A program made the translations under genes and the position numbers. A stretch of 64,000 bases of DNA, taken from positions 62,001 through 126,000 of the forward strand of contig NZ_QFKX01000005.1 in the NCBI RefSeq assembly GCF_003130585.1. Reading direction: 5' to 3'. Below the pieces are notes generated by a model, which was not told the DNA's origin, did no database searches, and saw only the letters and a program-made list of their open reading frames with translations. Positions 8,257 through 18,418 of the stretch are shown piece by piece. The stretch is from Brachybacterium endophyticum. GTDB taxonomy: Bacteria; Actinomycetota; Actinomycetes; Actinomycetales; Dermabacteraceae. Position 1 is the stretch's first letter. Every line of letters starts with the position of its first letter.

Positions 8257-10260
8257 ATGAGCACCCGACTGCGCTGGGCCGTGCTCGGCCCCGGCTCCAT
8301 CGCCCGCCGATTCGCGAGCCAGCTCCCGCACAGCGAGCACGGTGTGCTGGTGGGGGCCGGCAGCAGCGATCCCGCGCGTGCTCGCGCCTTCGCCGAGGAG
8401 TTCTCCCTCGAGCAGGGGCCGGACAGCGTGATCGGCAGCTACCAGGACGTGCTCTCCTCGCAGGTCGTCGACGCGGTCTACGTCTCCACCGTCCACACCG
8501 GGCACGCGCAGCTGGCGATCGCGGCGCTCGAGGCCGGCAAGCACGTGCTGTGCGAGAAGCCGCTGGCGCCCAACCACGGCACGGCGATGGCGATCGCGGA
8601 CGCCGCCCGCCGCAGCGGACGCGTCCTGCTCGAGGCCTTCATGTACCGCTTCCACCCGCAGACGATCCAGGTGCTGGACCTGGTGCGCGAGGGTGCGATC
8701 GGTGACCTCGTCCACGTCGACGCCTCCTTCTCCTTCGACACCGGTGGACGCGAGGGCCGGCTGTTCGATCCCGCGATCGCCGGCGGGGGCATCCTGGACG
8801 TCGGCTGCTACCCGCTCTCCTTCGCGCGGTTCGTCGCCGGTGCCGCCGAGGGACGCGCAACGCTGGACCCGACGGGCCTCGTCGGCGCCGGCAGCCTCGG
8901 CCCCACCGGCGTGGACGAATGGGCCACGGCCCAGCTGACCTTCCCGGGCGGCGCCACCGCGAGCCTGCGCACGGGCGTGCGCCTCGCCGACCCGCAGGGC
9001 GCCACCGTCACCGGCACCCGCGGCGTGATCCGGCTGAGTGACCCCTGGACCCTCGGCGAGGACACCGTGATCGGCGTCGACGTGGTGGGGGAGGAACGGC
9101 GCGAGATCGCCGTCGAGCGGGCCTGGCCCTATGCCCTCGAGGCCGATGCGCTGGCCCGGGCGGCCGCGGCAGGGGAGGGTGAGGTGCCGGAGGTCGACCT
9201 CGCCTCGAGCCTCGCCCAGGCCCGTCTGCTGGACTCCTGGCGCGAGCAGATCGGCCTGCGCTACCCCTTCGAGCGGGAGGACGCCGCGATCCCCACGGTC
9301 TCGGGGCAGGCGCTGCGGGTGCGGGAGGACGCCGCCATGCCCTACGGCGAGATCCCCGGGGTCGGCAAGCAGATCTCCCGACTGGTGATGGGCTGCGACA
9401 ACCAGCCGGACCTCGCCCATGCCTCCGCCCTCTTCGACGCCTTCGTCGAGTCCGGGGGCACCACCTTCGACTCCGCCTACATCTACGGCGGCGGCCATCA
9501 CGAGGAGCAGCTGGGCCAGTGGATCACCAACCGCGGGATCCGCGAGGACGTCGTGGTCATCACCAAGGGTGCGCACACCCCGCACTGCGATCCCGAGTCC
9601 CTCACGCGCCAGCTGCTGGAGTCCCTCGAGCGCCAGCAGACCGACTACGCCGACCTCTACATGATGCACAGGGACAATCTCGACATCCCCGTCGGCGAAT
9701 TCGTCGACGTCCTGAACGAGCACCTCGAGGCCGGCCGGATCCGCGCATTCGGCGGCTCCAACTGGACACCGGCACGCATCGACGAGGCCGATGCCTATGC
9801 CCGAGCCCACGGGAAGCAGGGTTTCAGCCTGGTCTCCAACCACTTCGGCCTGGCCGAGGCGCTCGACGTGCCGTGGGCGGGCTGCGTCCATGCCACCGAC
9901 CCGGCATCCAAGGCCTGGCTCGAGCAGCGACAGATCCCGTTGTTCCCGTGGTCGTCCCAGGCGCGGGGGTTCTTCACCGGGCGGGCGGCCCCGGAGGACC
10001 GCTCCGACGCGGAGCTGGTGCGCTGCTACTACTCCGACGCCAACTTCGAGCGGCTCGAGAGGGCCCGTACCCTCGGGCGTGAGTTCGGTGTGCCGCCCAC
10101 CGCGATCGCCCTGGCCTACGTCCTCGCCCAGCCCTTCCCGACCTTCCCGCTGTTCGGTCCGCGATCGATCACCGAGATGCGATCCTCTATGGAAGGCCTC
10201 TCGGTGCAGCTCACCGCCGAGCAGGTCGCCTGGCTGGACCTGCGGGAGGAGACCGTGTGA
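8257..10260 (+). CDS. fused Gfo/Idh/MocA oxidoreductase and aldo/keto reductase
   Basis: A 667-residue two-domain protein. Residues 1 to about 330 are a Gfo/Idh/MocA dehydrogenase: an N-terminal Rossmann start (AVLGPGSIARRF) and the EKP motif with K101. From about 364 to the end is an aldo/keto reductase barrel with the complete catalytic set D405, Y410, K437 and H471. Both halves bind NAD(P) in known families and act on sugars or polyols. It is first in an operon with a LacI regulator, divergent from a sugar importer, so it probably processes the imported sugar; the exact substrate is unknown. No frameshift is visible at the junction, and each half keeps its active site. Confidence 0.85.
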   Translation: MSTRLRWAVLGPGSIARRFASQLPHSEHGVLVGAGSSDPARARAFAEEFSLEQGPDSVIGSYQDVLSSQVVDAVYVSTVHTGHAQLAIAALEAGKHVLCEKPLAPNHGTAMAIADAARRSGRVLLEAFMYRFHPQTIQVLDLVREGAIGDLVHVDASFSFDTGGREGRLFDPAIAGGGILDVGCYPLSFARFVAGAAEGRATLDPTGLVGAGSLGPTGVDEWATAQLTFPGGATASLRTGVRLADPQGATVTGTRGVIRLSDPWTLGEDTVIGVDVVGEERREIAVERAWPYALEADALARAAAAGEGEVPEVDLASSLAQARLLDSWREQIGLRYPFEREDAAIPTVSGQALRVREDAAMPYGEIPGVGKQISRLVMGCDNQPDLAHASALFDAFVESGGTTFDSAYIYGGGHHEEQLGQWITNRGIREDVVVITKGAHTPHCDPESLTRQLLESLERQQTDYADLYMMHRDNLDIPVGEFVDVLNEHLEAGRIRAFGGSNWTPARIDEADAYARAHGKQGFSLVSNHFGLAEALDVPWAGCVHATDPASKAWLEQRQIPLFPWSSQARGFFTGRAAPEDRSDAELVRCYYSDANFERLERARTLGREFGVPPTAIALAYVLAQPFPTFPLFGPRSITEMRSSMEGLSVQLTAEQVAWLDLREETV

Positions 10261-11261
10261 CATCGAGGGGCGGGGCGGGGCGCACGTCCGACGGGGTGGA
10301 TCGTCGCGCGACGATCGTGGACGTCGCCGAGCGGGCAGGGGTCTCCCGGCAGACCGTCACCCGGGCCATGAACGACATGCCCGGCATCAGCTCCGCGACG
10401 CGGGAGCGCGTGCTCGCCGCGGCGGACGAGCTGAACTACCGCCCCTCCCGCTTCGGGCGCGGGCTGGTCTCCCAGGGGCCGCCGACCCTGGGGCTGCTGG
10501 TCAACGACCTCGGCAATGCCTTCTTCCCCGAGATCGCCGTCGCCGTGATCCGCGAGGCCACCACCCGCGGGTGGAACGTCGTGGTCTCCGAGTCCGACGG
10601 CGGGGGCGACCCCGCCACCGTGGCCGGGGAGCTGATGCGACGGGCCGACGCGCTGCTCGGGTACAGCCTCCCGGAGGCGGCGGACGAGGCCGTGCCCGCC
10701 CGCATGCCCCTCGTGCGCCTGGACCTGCCCGAGGGCGGGTCGGGGGCGGCAGGGGTGCGCTTCGACGACTCCGCGGCGCTGACGGCCCTCGCCGACCATC
10801 TCGGCCGCCAGGGCTGTCAGGACGTGGTCGTGCTCGACACCGCGCGCGGAGAGCCCAGCGGTCGCGCGCAGCGGCTGCGAACGGCGATCGGCGCCGTGGT
10901 GGAGCGGGCGCGCGTCGAGCCCCTCGCGGACGGCGGGCCCACCGTCCAGCTCGACGCCGCGCTCGCAGGCGGTGCCGATGCGCTGGTCGCCTGGAACGAC
11001 GTGGGTGCCCTGCAGGTGCTCAAGCAGCTGCGGGCGCGCGGCGTGCGGGTCCCGGAGGACGTGCGCGTGGCGGGCGTGGACGGGTTGGCCCTGGGAGCCC
11101 TGGTCTCCCCGGAGCTGACCACGATCGGGGTGGACCAGGCCACGGTCGCCCGCGAGGCCGTGGACGTGGTCGACGGCCTGTACACAGGCCGGCTGAGCGC
11201 GGGGGAGGAGCGCGCGGTGCGCACCGTCCCCTACCGGCTGATCGTGCGCGAGTCCGCCTGA
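10257..11261 (+). CDS. LacI family transcriptional regulator
   Basis: A 334-residue repressor with the N-terminal LacI helix-turn-helix (TIVDVAERAGVSRQTVTRAMND, with the hinge following) and a periplasmic-binding-like effector domain (from about residue 75). The GTG start overlaps the preceding stop by 4 bases (GTGA), so it is cotranslated with the oxidoreductase. The two matching palindromes at 8048 and 8207 are its likely operators, giving control of the importer and autoregulation. The inducer is probably the imported sugar or a product of it. LacI assignment is firm; operator assignment is inferred from position. Confidence 0.92.
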   Translation: MTSRGGAGRTSDGVDRRATIVDVAERAGVSRQTVTRAMNDMPGISSATRERVLAAADELNYRPSRFGRGLVSQGPPTLGLLVNDLGNAFFPEIAVAVIREATTRGWNVVVSESDGGGDPATVAGELMRRADALLGYSLPEAADEAVPARMPLVRLDLPEGGSGAAGVRFDDSAALTALADHLGRQGCQDVVVLDTARGEPSGRAQRLRTAIGAVVERARVEPLADGGPTVQLDAALAGGADALVAWNDVGALQVLKQLRARGVRVPEDVRVAGVDGLALGALVSPELTTIGVDQATVAREAVDVVDGLYTGRLSAGEERAVRTVPYRLIVRESA

Positions 11262-11387
11262 GGCCCCGACCGTCGGACGATCGACCACGCCCCCGGGCTC
11301 ATCCTCGGGCGCACGCCCGGGCACACACCCGGTGGGGAGTTCGTCACCCCCGCGGACCGAAGGGTGTGCCGGCGCGCCCGTGCGTGG

Positions 11388-11393
11388 CACAAT
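11388..11393 (+). promoter_or_regulatory. possible -10 element for rpmE
   Basis: CACAAT lies 66 bases before the rpmE start in a GC-rich interval. No convincing -35 is seen at 16-18 bases, so this is tentative. The rest of 11262-11459 shows only a small GC hairpin near 11306-11319. Confidence 0.3.
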
Positions 11394-11459
11394 CGGGCGT
11401 CGGTTCTGGTTCACGGTGCCCGTCGGGCACCGACCCAGCGACCCCGAGAAGGAGTGATC

Positions 11460-11672
11460 ATGAAGGCGAACATCCACCCGGATTACCACGTGACCCAGGT
11501 GACCTGCACCTGCGGCAACACGTTCACCACCCGCAGCACCAAGGGCGACGGCGAGATCCGCGCCGAGGTCTGCTCGGCCTGCCACCCGTTCTACACGGGC
11601 AAGCAGAAGATCCTGGACACCGGCGGTCGCGTGGCACGCTTCCAGGCCCGCTACGGCAAGAAGTCCAGCTGA
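11460..11672 (+). CDS. rpmE: 50S ribosomal protein L31
   Basis: Large-subunit ribosomal protein of 70 residues. The zinc-binding form is shown by the cysteines C16, C18, C38 and C41 in TCTCGN and CSACHP. Zinc-type L31 is often replaced by a Cys-less paralogue under zinc shortage; no such paralogue is in the window. The ATG at 11460 follows GAAGGAG with a 5-6 base gap and gives the standard MKANIHP start. It sits directly before prfA, the usual order, but a strong hairpin separates them. Confidence 0.97.
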   Translation: MKANIHPDYHVTQVTCTCGNTFTTRSTKGDGEIRAEVCSACHPFYTGKQKILDTGGRVARFQARYGKKSS

Positions 11673-11681
11673 CAGAGCTTC

Positions 11682-11719
11682 CGACGCCGGCGGTTCCCCC
11701 AGGGGAGCCGCCGGCGTCG
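11682..11719 (+). terminator. hairpin after rpmE
   Basis: Left arm 11682-11693 pairs perfectly with right arm 11708-11719 (12 bp, GC-rich). The 14-base loop can add a few C-G pairs. It lies 9 bases after the rpmE stop and probably ends or attenuates the rpmE transcript before prfA. Confidence 0.75.
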
Positions 11720-11775
11720 TGTCATCCCGGCCCTGTGCGCGCCCGAGCGCCGGGCCCTTGATCCGAGGAGCGGCC

Positions 11776-12909
11776 GTGGCGCACCCTGCCGACGAGCTCG
11801 AGGGGCTCCCGCAGGAACGACTGCGCGCCCTCGAGGCGGAGCACGCCGACCTCGAGGAGCGGATGGCCGCCCCCGATCTCCACGCCGATGCCGCCCGCGC
11901 ACGCCGCGTCGGCCGACGCTACGCCGAGGTCGACCAGATCATCACCTCGCTGCGTGCTCTGCGCGGTGCCCGAGAGGATGCCGCGGCCGCCCGCGAGCTC
12001 GCCGCCGAGGACCCGGACTTCGCGAGCGAGGCCGACCGCCTCGAGTCCGAGGCCGCCGGGCACGCGGACCACCTCCGCGAACTGCTCGCCCCGCGCGACG
12101 AGGACGACTCCCGCGACGTGATCCTCGAGATCAAGGCGGGAGCCGGCGGCGAGGAGTCCGCCCTCTTCGCCGCAGAGATGCTGCGCATGTACCGCCAGTA
12201 CGCCCTGACCAAGGGGTGGAGCGTCGAGGTCATCGACTCCACCGACTCGGACCTGGGGGGTCTGCGCGACGCCACGGTCTCGGTCCGCGCCGCCCGCTCG
12301 GGGGCCCCGGCGGACGGGGTCTGGGCCCATCTCAAGTACGAGGGCGGGGTGCACCGCGTGCAGAGGGTCCCGGTGACGGAATCCGCCGGCCGCATCCACA
12401 CCTCGGCCGTCGGCGTCCTGGTCATGCCGGAGGCCGACGAGACGGACGAGGCGGAACTGCTCAGCGAGCAGATGGCGCCGGCGAATCTCCGCATCGACGT
12501 CTTCCGCTCCTCCGGGCCGGGCGGGCAGAGCGTGAACACGACCGATTCCGCCGTCCGGATCACCCACCTGCCCACCGGCATCGTGGTCTCCTGCCAGAAC
12601 GAGAAGAGCCAGCTGCAGAACCGCGAGCAGGCGCTGCGGATCCTGCGGTCACGACTGCTGGACGCCCGCCGCGCCGAGCAGGACGCCGAGGCCGCCGCGA
12701 GCCGTCGCTCCCAGGTGCGCACCGTCGACCGCTCCGAGCGGATCCGCACGTACAACTTCCCCGAGTCCCGCGTGACCGACCACCGCACCGGCTTCAAGGC
12801 GGGCAATCTCGAGCAGGTCCTCGGCGGCGACCTCGATGCGCTGATCGACTCCTCCCGCCGCGCGGAGGCCGAGGAGCGCCTGCGCAGCGCCGCGGAGGCG
12901 GAGCTGTGA
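11776..12909 (+). CDS. prfA: peptide chain release factor 1
   Basis: Recognises UAA and UAG and triggers peptide release. The protein is 377 residues. The codon-recognition tripeptide is PVT (residues 199-201) and the catalytic GGQ is at 249-251 within [13 protein letters not shown] rather than SPF marks it as RF1, not RF2. The GTG at 11776 has GAGGAG 5 bases upstream and is preferred to longer in-frame starts. prmC, whose product methylates the GGQ glutamine, begins inside the stop codon (GTGA overlap), so substrate and modifying enzyme are cotranslated. Confidence 0.96.
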   Translation: MAHPADELEGLPQERLRALEAEHADLEERMAAPDLHADAARARRVGRRYAEVDQIITSLRALRGAREDAAAARELAAEDPDFASEADRLESEAAGHADHLRELLAPRDEDDSRDVILEIKAGAGGEESALFAAEMLRMYRQYALTKGWSVEVIDSTDSDLGGLRDATVSVRAARSGAPADGVWAHLKYEGGVHRVQRVPVTESAGRIHTSAVGVLVMPEADETDEAELLSEQMAPANLRIDVFRSSGPGGQSVNTTDSAVRITHLPTGIVVSCQNEKSQLQNREQALRILRSRLLDARRAEQDAEAAASRRSQVRTVDRSERIRTYNFPESRVTDHRTGFKAGNLEQVLGGDLDALIDSSRRAEAEERLRSAAEAEL

Positions 12910-13850
12910 GCACGTCGGGCGTCCCGCGGGACGTCGCCCCGAGCCTCGCGGAGGACCCGCAGACCGTGCGGCTCGCGCTGCGCGAAGCCCTCGCCCGCGC
13001 CACGCGGCGCCTGGGGGAGGCTGGGATCGTCTCGGCCAGTGCCGAGGCGCGCAGCCTGCTCGGCGCGGCGGCCGACTGCACGGGCCCGCTGGTCCTGCTC
13101 GACGCCCTCCCCGCGGACTTCGCCGAGCGGCTCGAGGAGCTCGTGGCCCGGCGGGAGGCGCACGAGCCGCTGCAGCTGATCCTCGGCAGCGCCCCGTTCC
13201 GTCGTCTCGAGCTGGAGACGGCCCCCGGTGTGTTCATCCCTCGACCGGAGACCGAGGTCGCCATCGACGTGCTGCTGGAGCACGCCCGCGAAGAGCGGGT
13301 CACGACGGTCGTGGACCTGTGCACCGGCAGCGGGGCGATCGCCGCGGCCGTCCTCGACGAGGCCCCCGCCGCCCGCGTGATCGCGGTCGAGATCGACGCG
13401 GCCGCGCGCGACCTCGCCGCCCGCAACCTCGCCCGCATCGCATCCGGACGGGCGGAGGTCCGGGCCGGGGACGTGACGGATCCGGACCTGCTCGGTGACC
13501 TCACCGAGGTCGACGCCGTCCTGGCCAACCCTCCCTACATCCCCTCCGGTGCGATCCCGCGGGACCGCGAGGTCACCGATCACGACCCCGCCCGCGCCCT
13601 GTACGGCGGGGGAGAGGACGGCCTGGACATTCCGCGCGCCGTCGTCGCTCTCGCGGCCCGGCTGCTGCGCGACGGGGGCCTGCTCGTCATGGAACACGCC
13701 GACGTCCAGGGCGCGGCCGCCCGAGAGGTCGCCGCGGCGACCGGAGCCTTCCGCGCCATCCGCACCGTCCGTGACCTCACCGGGCGCGACCGCTTCCTGG
13801 TCGCGGTCCGGGAGATCACCGGGCGCCCCCACCACGAGATGAGAGACTGA
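12906..13850 (+). CDS. prmC: release factor glutamine N5-methyltransferase
   Basis: SAM-dependent methylase that modifies the glutamine of the GGQ loop of release factors. It is 314 residues, with an N-terminal helical domain, the SAM motif [12 protein letters not shown] and the signature NPPY at 208-211 that holds the target amide. The GTG start overlaps the prfA stop by 4 bases. The sua5 gene follows after 5 bases, continuing one translation-related operon. Confidence 0.95.
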   Translation: MSTSGVPRDVAPSLAEDPQTVRLALREALARATRRLGEAGIVSASAEARSLLGAAADCTGPLVLLDALPADFAERLEELVARREAHEPLQLILGSAPFRRLELETAPGVFIPRPETEVAIDVLLEHAREERVTTVVDLCTGSGAIAAAVLDEAPAARVIAVEIDAAARDLAARNLARIASGRAEVRAGDVTDPDLLGDLTEVDAVLANPPYIPSGAIPRDREVTDHDPARALYGGGEDGLDIPRAVVALAARLLRDGGLLVMEHADVQGAAAREVAAATGAFRAIRTVRDLTGRDRFLVAVREITGRPHHEMRD

Positions 13851-13855
13851 GCGCC

Positions 13856-14797
13856 GTGAGCGTGTACGACACCCGAGACGAGACCACCCGCGACGACGCC
13901 CTGCAGGCCGCGCACGATGCGATCCGCGACGGCCTGCTGATCGTCCTCCCCACCGACACCGTCTACGGCATCGGGGCCGACGCGTTCACCCCGGACGCGG
14001 TCCAGGCGCTGCTGGAGGCCAAGGATCGTGGGCGCGACGTCCCTCCGCCGGTGCTCGTCGGGGATCCCGCGGTCCTGCTGGGGCTCGCGGTCGACGTCCC
14101 CGAGTACGCCGAGCGCCTGACCGAGGCCTTCTGGCCCGGCCCGCTCACCCTGATCCTGAACGCCCAGCCCTCCCTGAACTGGGATCTGGGCGAGACCCGC
14201 GGCACCGTCGCGCTGCGGATGCCGGACGACGAGATCGCTCTCGAGCTCCTGCGCCGCACCGGACCTCTCGCCGTCTCCAGCGCCAACCGCCACGGCCGGC
14301 CCTCCGCGCTCAGCGTCATGGACGCGGCCACCCAGCTCGGCGACCGTGTCGAGGTGTACCTCGAAGGCGGCCCCGCGCGCCTGGGCACCGCGTCCACGAT
14401 CATCGACACCACGGTCGAGCCGGCCGAGATCGTGCGCGAGGGAGCGCTGACCCGCGAGCAGATCGTGGAGGCCGTCGGCGACATCTTCACCGTCCCCGCG
14501 ACCGAGGAGCCCGCGACCGAGGAGTCCGCGAGCGACGAGGCCGCGAGCGACGAGGCCGGGACGGACGCCCCCCGGGCCGCCGAGGAGAGCGCTCCGGAGG
14601 GCGAGAGGGTCGAGGGCATCGGCGACGACGCCTTCGCGGCCGCCGAGGCCGCACCGCTGAGCGCGACCGCCCCCGAGGACGGCGCGTCGGCGGGGGAGGG
14701 CCCGGCACCCGAGGGCGAGTGGACCAGTGCCACGGGTGATGCGCCCGAGGCAGCGAGGGATGCAGGCGACCCCGGCAGCGGGGACCGCCCCGCGTGA
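13856..14797 (+). CDS. sua5: L-threonylcarbamoyladenylate synthase with acidic C-terminal tail
   Basis: Makes threonylcarbamoyl-AMP from threonine, bicarbonate and ATP for the t6A37 modification of ANN-decoding tRNAs. Residues 1 to about 207 are a complete YrdC/Sua5 domain (PTDTVYGIGADA near the start, SSANRHGRPS later). Residues about 215-313 are a low-complexity Glu/Asp/Ala/Ser tail with imperfect repeats (ATEEPATEE, SDEAASDEAG). The tail is not the Sua5 C-terminal domain and looks disordered. Its role is unknown; it could be a protein-interaction tail. The GTG start is 5 bases after prmC. The last bases overlap the next gene (GTGA). Confidence 0.93.
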   Translation: MSVYDTRDETTRDDALQAAHDAIRDGLLIVLPTDTVYGIGADAFTPDAVQALLEAKDRGRDVPPPVLVGDPAVLLGLAVDVPEYAERLTEAFWPGPLTLILNAQPSLNWDLGETRGTVALRMPDDEIALELLRRTGPLAVSSANRHGRPSALSVMDAATQLGDRVEVYLEGGPARLGTASTIIDTTVEPAEIVREGALTREQIVEAVGDIFTVPATEEPATEESASDEAASDEAGTDAPRAAEESAPEGERVEGIGDDAFAAAEAAPLSATAPEDGASAGEGPAPEGEWTSATGDAPEAARDAGDPGSGDRPA

Positions 14798-15927
14798 GGA
14801 TCTGCCTGTTCGTCCTCCTGCTCGCGGCGGCGGTGACCTTCCTGGTCACGCCCGCTGTGCGCCTGATGGCGCGTCGCCTGGGAGCGATGACGGCCGTGCG
14901 CTCGCGTGACGTGCACACCGTCGTCACGCCGCGGCTGGGAGGTCTGGCGATCCTGGTCGGCGTGGCCGCGGCCATGCTGATCGCCAGTCGCATCCCGTTC
15001 CTCCACGGCCTGTTCCACGAGTCCAGTCAGCCCTGGGCGATCCTGATCTCCGCCGCAATCGTCGCGCTGCTCGGCGCGGCCGACGACAAATGGGACCTGG
15101 ACTGGGTCACGAAGCTCGCCGGCCAGGTGCTCGCGGCACTGCTGCTCGCCGCCGAGGGCGTACGGCTGGTCTCCCTGCCGATCGGCGGGGTCACCCTGCT
15201 CTCCTCCCGCAGCGCGATCATCCTGACGGTGCTGGTGGTCGTGGTCTCGATGAACGCCGTGAACTTCGTGGACGGCCTCGACGGCCTCGCCGCCGGGGTG
15301 ATGACGATCGGGGGCATGGCGTTCTTCGTCTACGCCTACCTGCTCACCCGCAGCGCCTCCACGACCGACTACTCCTCGCTCGCCGCGCTGATCACGGCCG
15401 CCATGGTCGGGGCCTGTCTGGGCTTCCTGCCGCACAATCTGCCGCGGGCGAAGATCTTCATGGGCGACTCCGGGTCGATGCTGCTGGGCCTGCTGCTGGC
15501 CGCGAGCACGATCACCGTGACCGGGCAGGTCGACACCGCGCAGCTCTCCGACGCGAAGGTCATCGGGCAGTTCCTCCCGATCCTGCTGCCCATCGGCGTC
15601 ATGTTCATCCCGTTCCTGGACTTCGTGCTCGCCGTGGTGCGCCGCATCGGCTCGGGCCACTCGCCGTTCCATGCCGACAAGCTCCACCTGCACCACCGTC
15701 TGCTGGACATTGGCCACTCCCAGCTCGGCGCCGTGCTGATCATGTACCTGTGGGCTGGAGTGATCTCGGTGGGCATGCTGCTGCCCGCCCTGGTCGACAT
15801 GCGCTCGGTGGTGATCTTCTGGGGCATCGGCGTGCTGGTCGCCGTGATCCTGACGATCGACCCCGTCACCCGCATCCGCCGCCGATCCGCCCACCGCGCT
15901 CACGCCCATGCCCGCACCGAGGACTGA
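14794..15927 (+). CDS. wecA: undecaprenyl-phosphate GlcNAc-1-phosphate transferase (WecA/TagO family)
   Basis: Membrane enzyme that starts cell-wall polymer synthesis by moving a sugar-1-phosphate from a UDP-sugar to undecaprenyl phosphate. The 377-residue protein has about ten membrane segments. The family motifs are present: DD at 97-98, NFVDGLDG at 157-164, GDSGSM in a later cytoplasmic loop, and the HLHHR motif (H298, H300, H301) that sets WecA/TagO apart from MraY. Likely substrate is UDP-GlcNAc, serving linkage-unit or arabinogalactan-like polymers. In actinobacteria this gene commonly sits just before the atp operon, as here. Confidence 0.93.
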   Translation: MRICLFVLLLAAAVTFLVTPAVRLMARRLGAMTAVRSRDVHTVVTPRLGGLAILVGVAAAMLIASRIPFLHGLFHESSQPWAILISAAIVALLGAADDKWDLDWVTKLAGQVLAALLLAAEGVRLVSLPIGGVTLLSSRSAIILTVLVVVVSMNAVNFVDGLDGLAAGVMTIGGMAFFVYAYLLTRSASTTDYSSLAALITAAMVGACLGFLPHNLPRAKIFMGDSGSMLLGLLLAASTITVTGQVDTAQLSDAKVIGQFLPILLPIGVMFIPFLDFVLAVVRRIGSGHSPFHADKLHLHHRLLDIGHSQLGAVLIMYLWAGVISVGMLLPALVDMRSVVIFWGIGVLVAVILTIDPVTRIRRRSAHRAHAHARTED

Positions 15928-15928
15928 G

Positions 15929-16432
15929 ATGCCCGACGAGAACCCCCGCCGCCCCGCTCGTACCGACGCCGACGCCGGCACCGCTCCCGGCGGCGACGCG
16001 ATCGCCCGTGCCCGCGCCCACAACGACCGTCTGCTGATGCGCGCCCTGCTGCGCGCGATCCTCGCCGGCATCGTCATCGACCTACTCGTGATCGCCGCCG
16101 CGGCGACCCTCGGGGGCGCCGGCGCGCTGCCCGGCGCGCTGGTCGGGAGTGGCCTCGCTCTCCTGGTGACCCTGCCCACACTGGTCAGTGCCCGGATCGC
16201 TCGCCCGCTGCCCGCGACCTCCTCCGCTGTCGTGCTCATGGGCAGCTGGTTGGTGAAGATGTTCCTGCTGGTCATAGCCCTACTGCTGCTCGGTGACGCC
16301 GCCTGGCTCTCGCGCCCGTGGCTCGGCCTCGCGCTGCTCGCCGGGGCGCTCGTGGCGGCGGTCACGGAGGCCGTCGGAATGGTGCGCAGCAGGGCCCGTC
16401 TGGAGGTCGCCGAACACCCCTCGGAGCAGTGA
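15929..16432 (+). CDS. atpI: AtpI-like small membrane protein
   Basis: Protein of 167 residues: a hydrophilic Pro/Arg/Asp-rich N-terminus (about 1-45) and four hydrophobic helices, ending in a charged tail. Sequence alone is weakly conserved; position between wecA and atpB identifies it as the ATP synthase protein I homologue, thought to help c-ring assembly. An in-frame ATG at 15908 would overlap wecA; the ATG at 15929 has GAGGA 5 bases upstream and lies 2 bases after the wecA stop, so it is preferred. Confidence 0.7.
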   Translation: MPDENPRRPARTDADAGTAPGGDAIARARAHNDRLLMRALLRAILAGIVIDLLVIAAAATLGGAGALPGALVGSGLALLVTLPTLVSARIARPLPATSSAVVLMGSWLVKMFLLVIALLLLGDAAWLSRPWLGLALLAGALVAAVTEAVGMVRSRARLEVAEHPSEQ

Positions 16433-16437
16433 CGCTC

Positions 16438-16446
16438 TGATATGCT
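16438..16446 (+). promoter_or_regulatory. extended -10 promoter for the atp operon
   Basis: TGATATGCT fits the extended -10 form TGnTATnnT and lies just after the atpI stop. No good -35 is seen, which extended -10 promoters tolerate. It would give a leader of roughly 290 bases before atpB. That leader (16447-16744) holds no convincing gene, only a hairpin at 16601-16619 (CCCCGG and CCGGGG arms, 7-base loop). Confidence 0.5.
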
Positions 16447-16705
16447 CGAGGTGTCTTCGCGCGGCCCGGATCGGGGTCCGTGACGCTCCGCATCCCACCC
16501 CCACGGGGTGACCGATGCCCACGGTGAGTCATGATCCCGGTGCCCCCGCCTCCCCCCGCCCGGCCCCTGGTCGCGGCATGGCGGCACCCCGTGCGACATA
16601 CCCCGGTCCCTTGCCGGGGGTGACTCGGACACTGCACGACCATCCATACCGCTGACGCCAGCGACGGCCGAGGCCATCGGGCCCTGGGTCCGGCCGCAGC
16701 TCGCG

Positions 16706-17849
<1,144 letters not shown>

Positions 17850-17860
17850 GGACCCCACCC

Positions 17861-18409
17861 ATGATTCTCGCCGAAGGTACAGAGGGTGAGGTCCCGGGCT
17901 GGAAGATCCTGGTTCCGGAGCCCCAGGAGATCATCTGGTCGCTCTTCTTCCTGGTCATCTTCGCCGTCATCTTCACCAAGTTCATCCTGCCGCGGCTGAA
18001 CGCCGTGCTCGACGAGCGCTCGGAGAAGATCGAGGGCGGTCTGAAGAAGGCCGAGGAGGTCCAGCAGCAGGCCGACCAGCTCAAGAACGAACAGGAGCAG
18101 GAGCTCGCTGCGGCTCGCCAGGAGGCGGCCTCGATCCGCGAGAAGGCGCGTGCCGACGGCACCGCCATCATCGAGGAGGCCAAGGCACGCGCCGAGGCCG
18201 AGAACGAGCGCATCCTCACCGCCGGGCGCCAGCAGCTCACGGCGGAGCGCACCACCGCAGCGGCACAGCTCAAGGGAGAGGTCGGAGCGCTCGCGAGCGA
18301 CCTGGCCTCCAAGATCGTCGGCGAGTCCCTCACCGACGACGAGCGCTCCAGCCGCGTGATCGACCGGTTCCTGGACGACCTCGAGTCCTCCCAGACCGCG
18401 ACCCGATAA
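17861..18409 (+). CDS. atpF: ATP synthase Fo subunit b
   Basis: Peripheral stalk subunit of 182 residues. One membrane helix (about 22-45) follows a short outside segment, then a long charged coiled coil rich in Glu, Ala, Lys and Gln that reaches F1 and binds subunit delta. Starts 11 bases after atpE; atpH follows after 9 bases. Only one b gene is present, the normal arrangement for non-photosynthetic bacteria. Confidence 0.95.
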   Translation: MILAEGTEGEVPGWKILVPEPQEIIWSLFFLVIFAVIFTKFILPRLNAVLDERSEKIEGGLKKAEEVQQQADQLKNEQEQELAAARQEAASIREKARADGTAIIEEAKARAEAENERILTAGRQQLTAERTTAAAQLKGEVGALASDLASKIVGESLTDDERSSRVIDRFLDDLESSQTATR

Positions 18410-18418
18410 GGACACCAG

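Noticed and set aside
11306-11319. GC hairpin after the lacI-type gene as a terminator
   Set aside because: The stem is only 5-6 bp with a 2-4 base loop in a GC-rich stretch; too weak to call.
10116-11585. Minus-strand open frame opposite the LacI regulator and rpmE
   Set aside because: It overlaps two clear genes and shows no motif.
16515-16655. 46-codon open frame in the atp leader
   Set aside because: Pro/Ala/Arg-rich, poor ribosome-binding site and no family resemblance; more likely untranslated leader.
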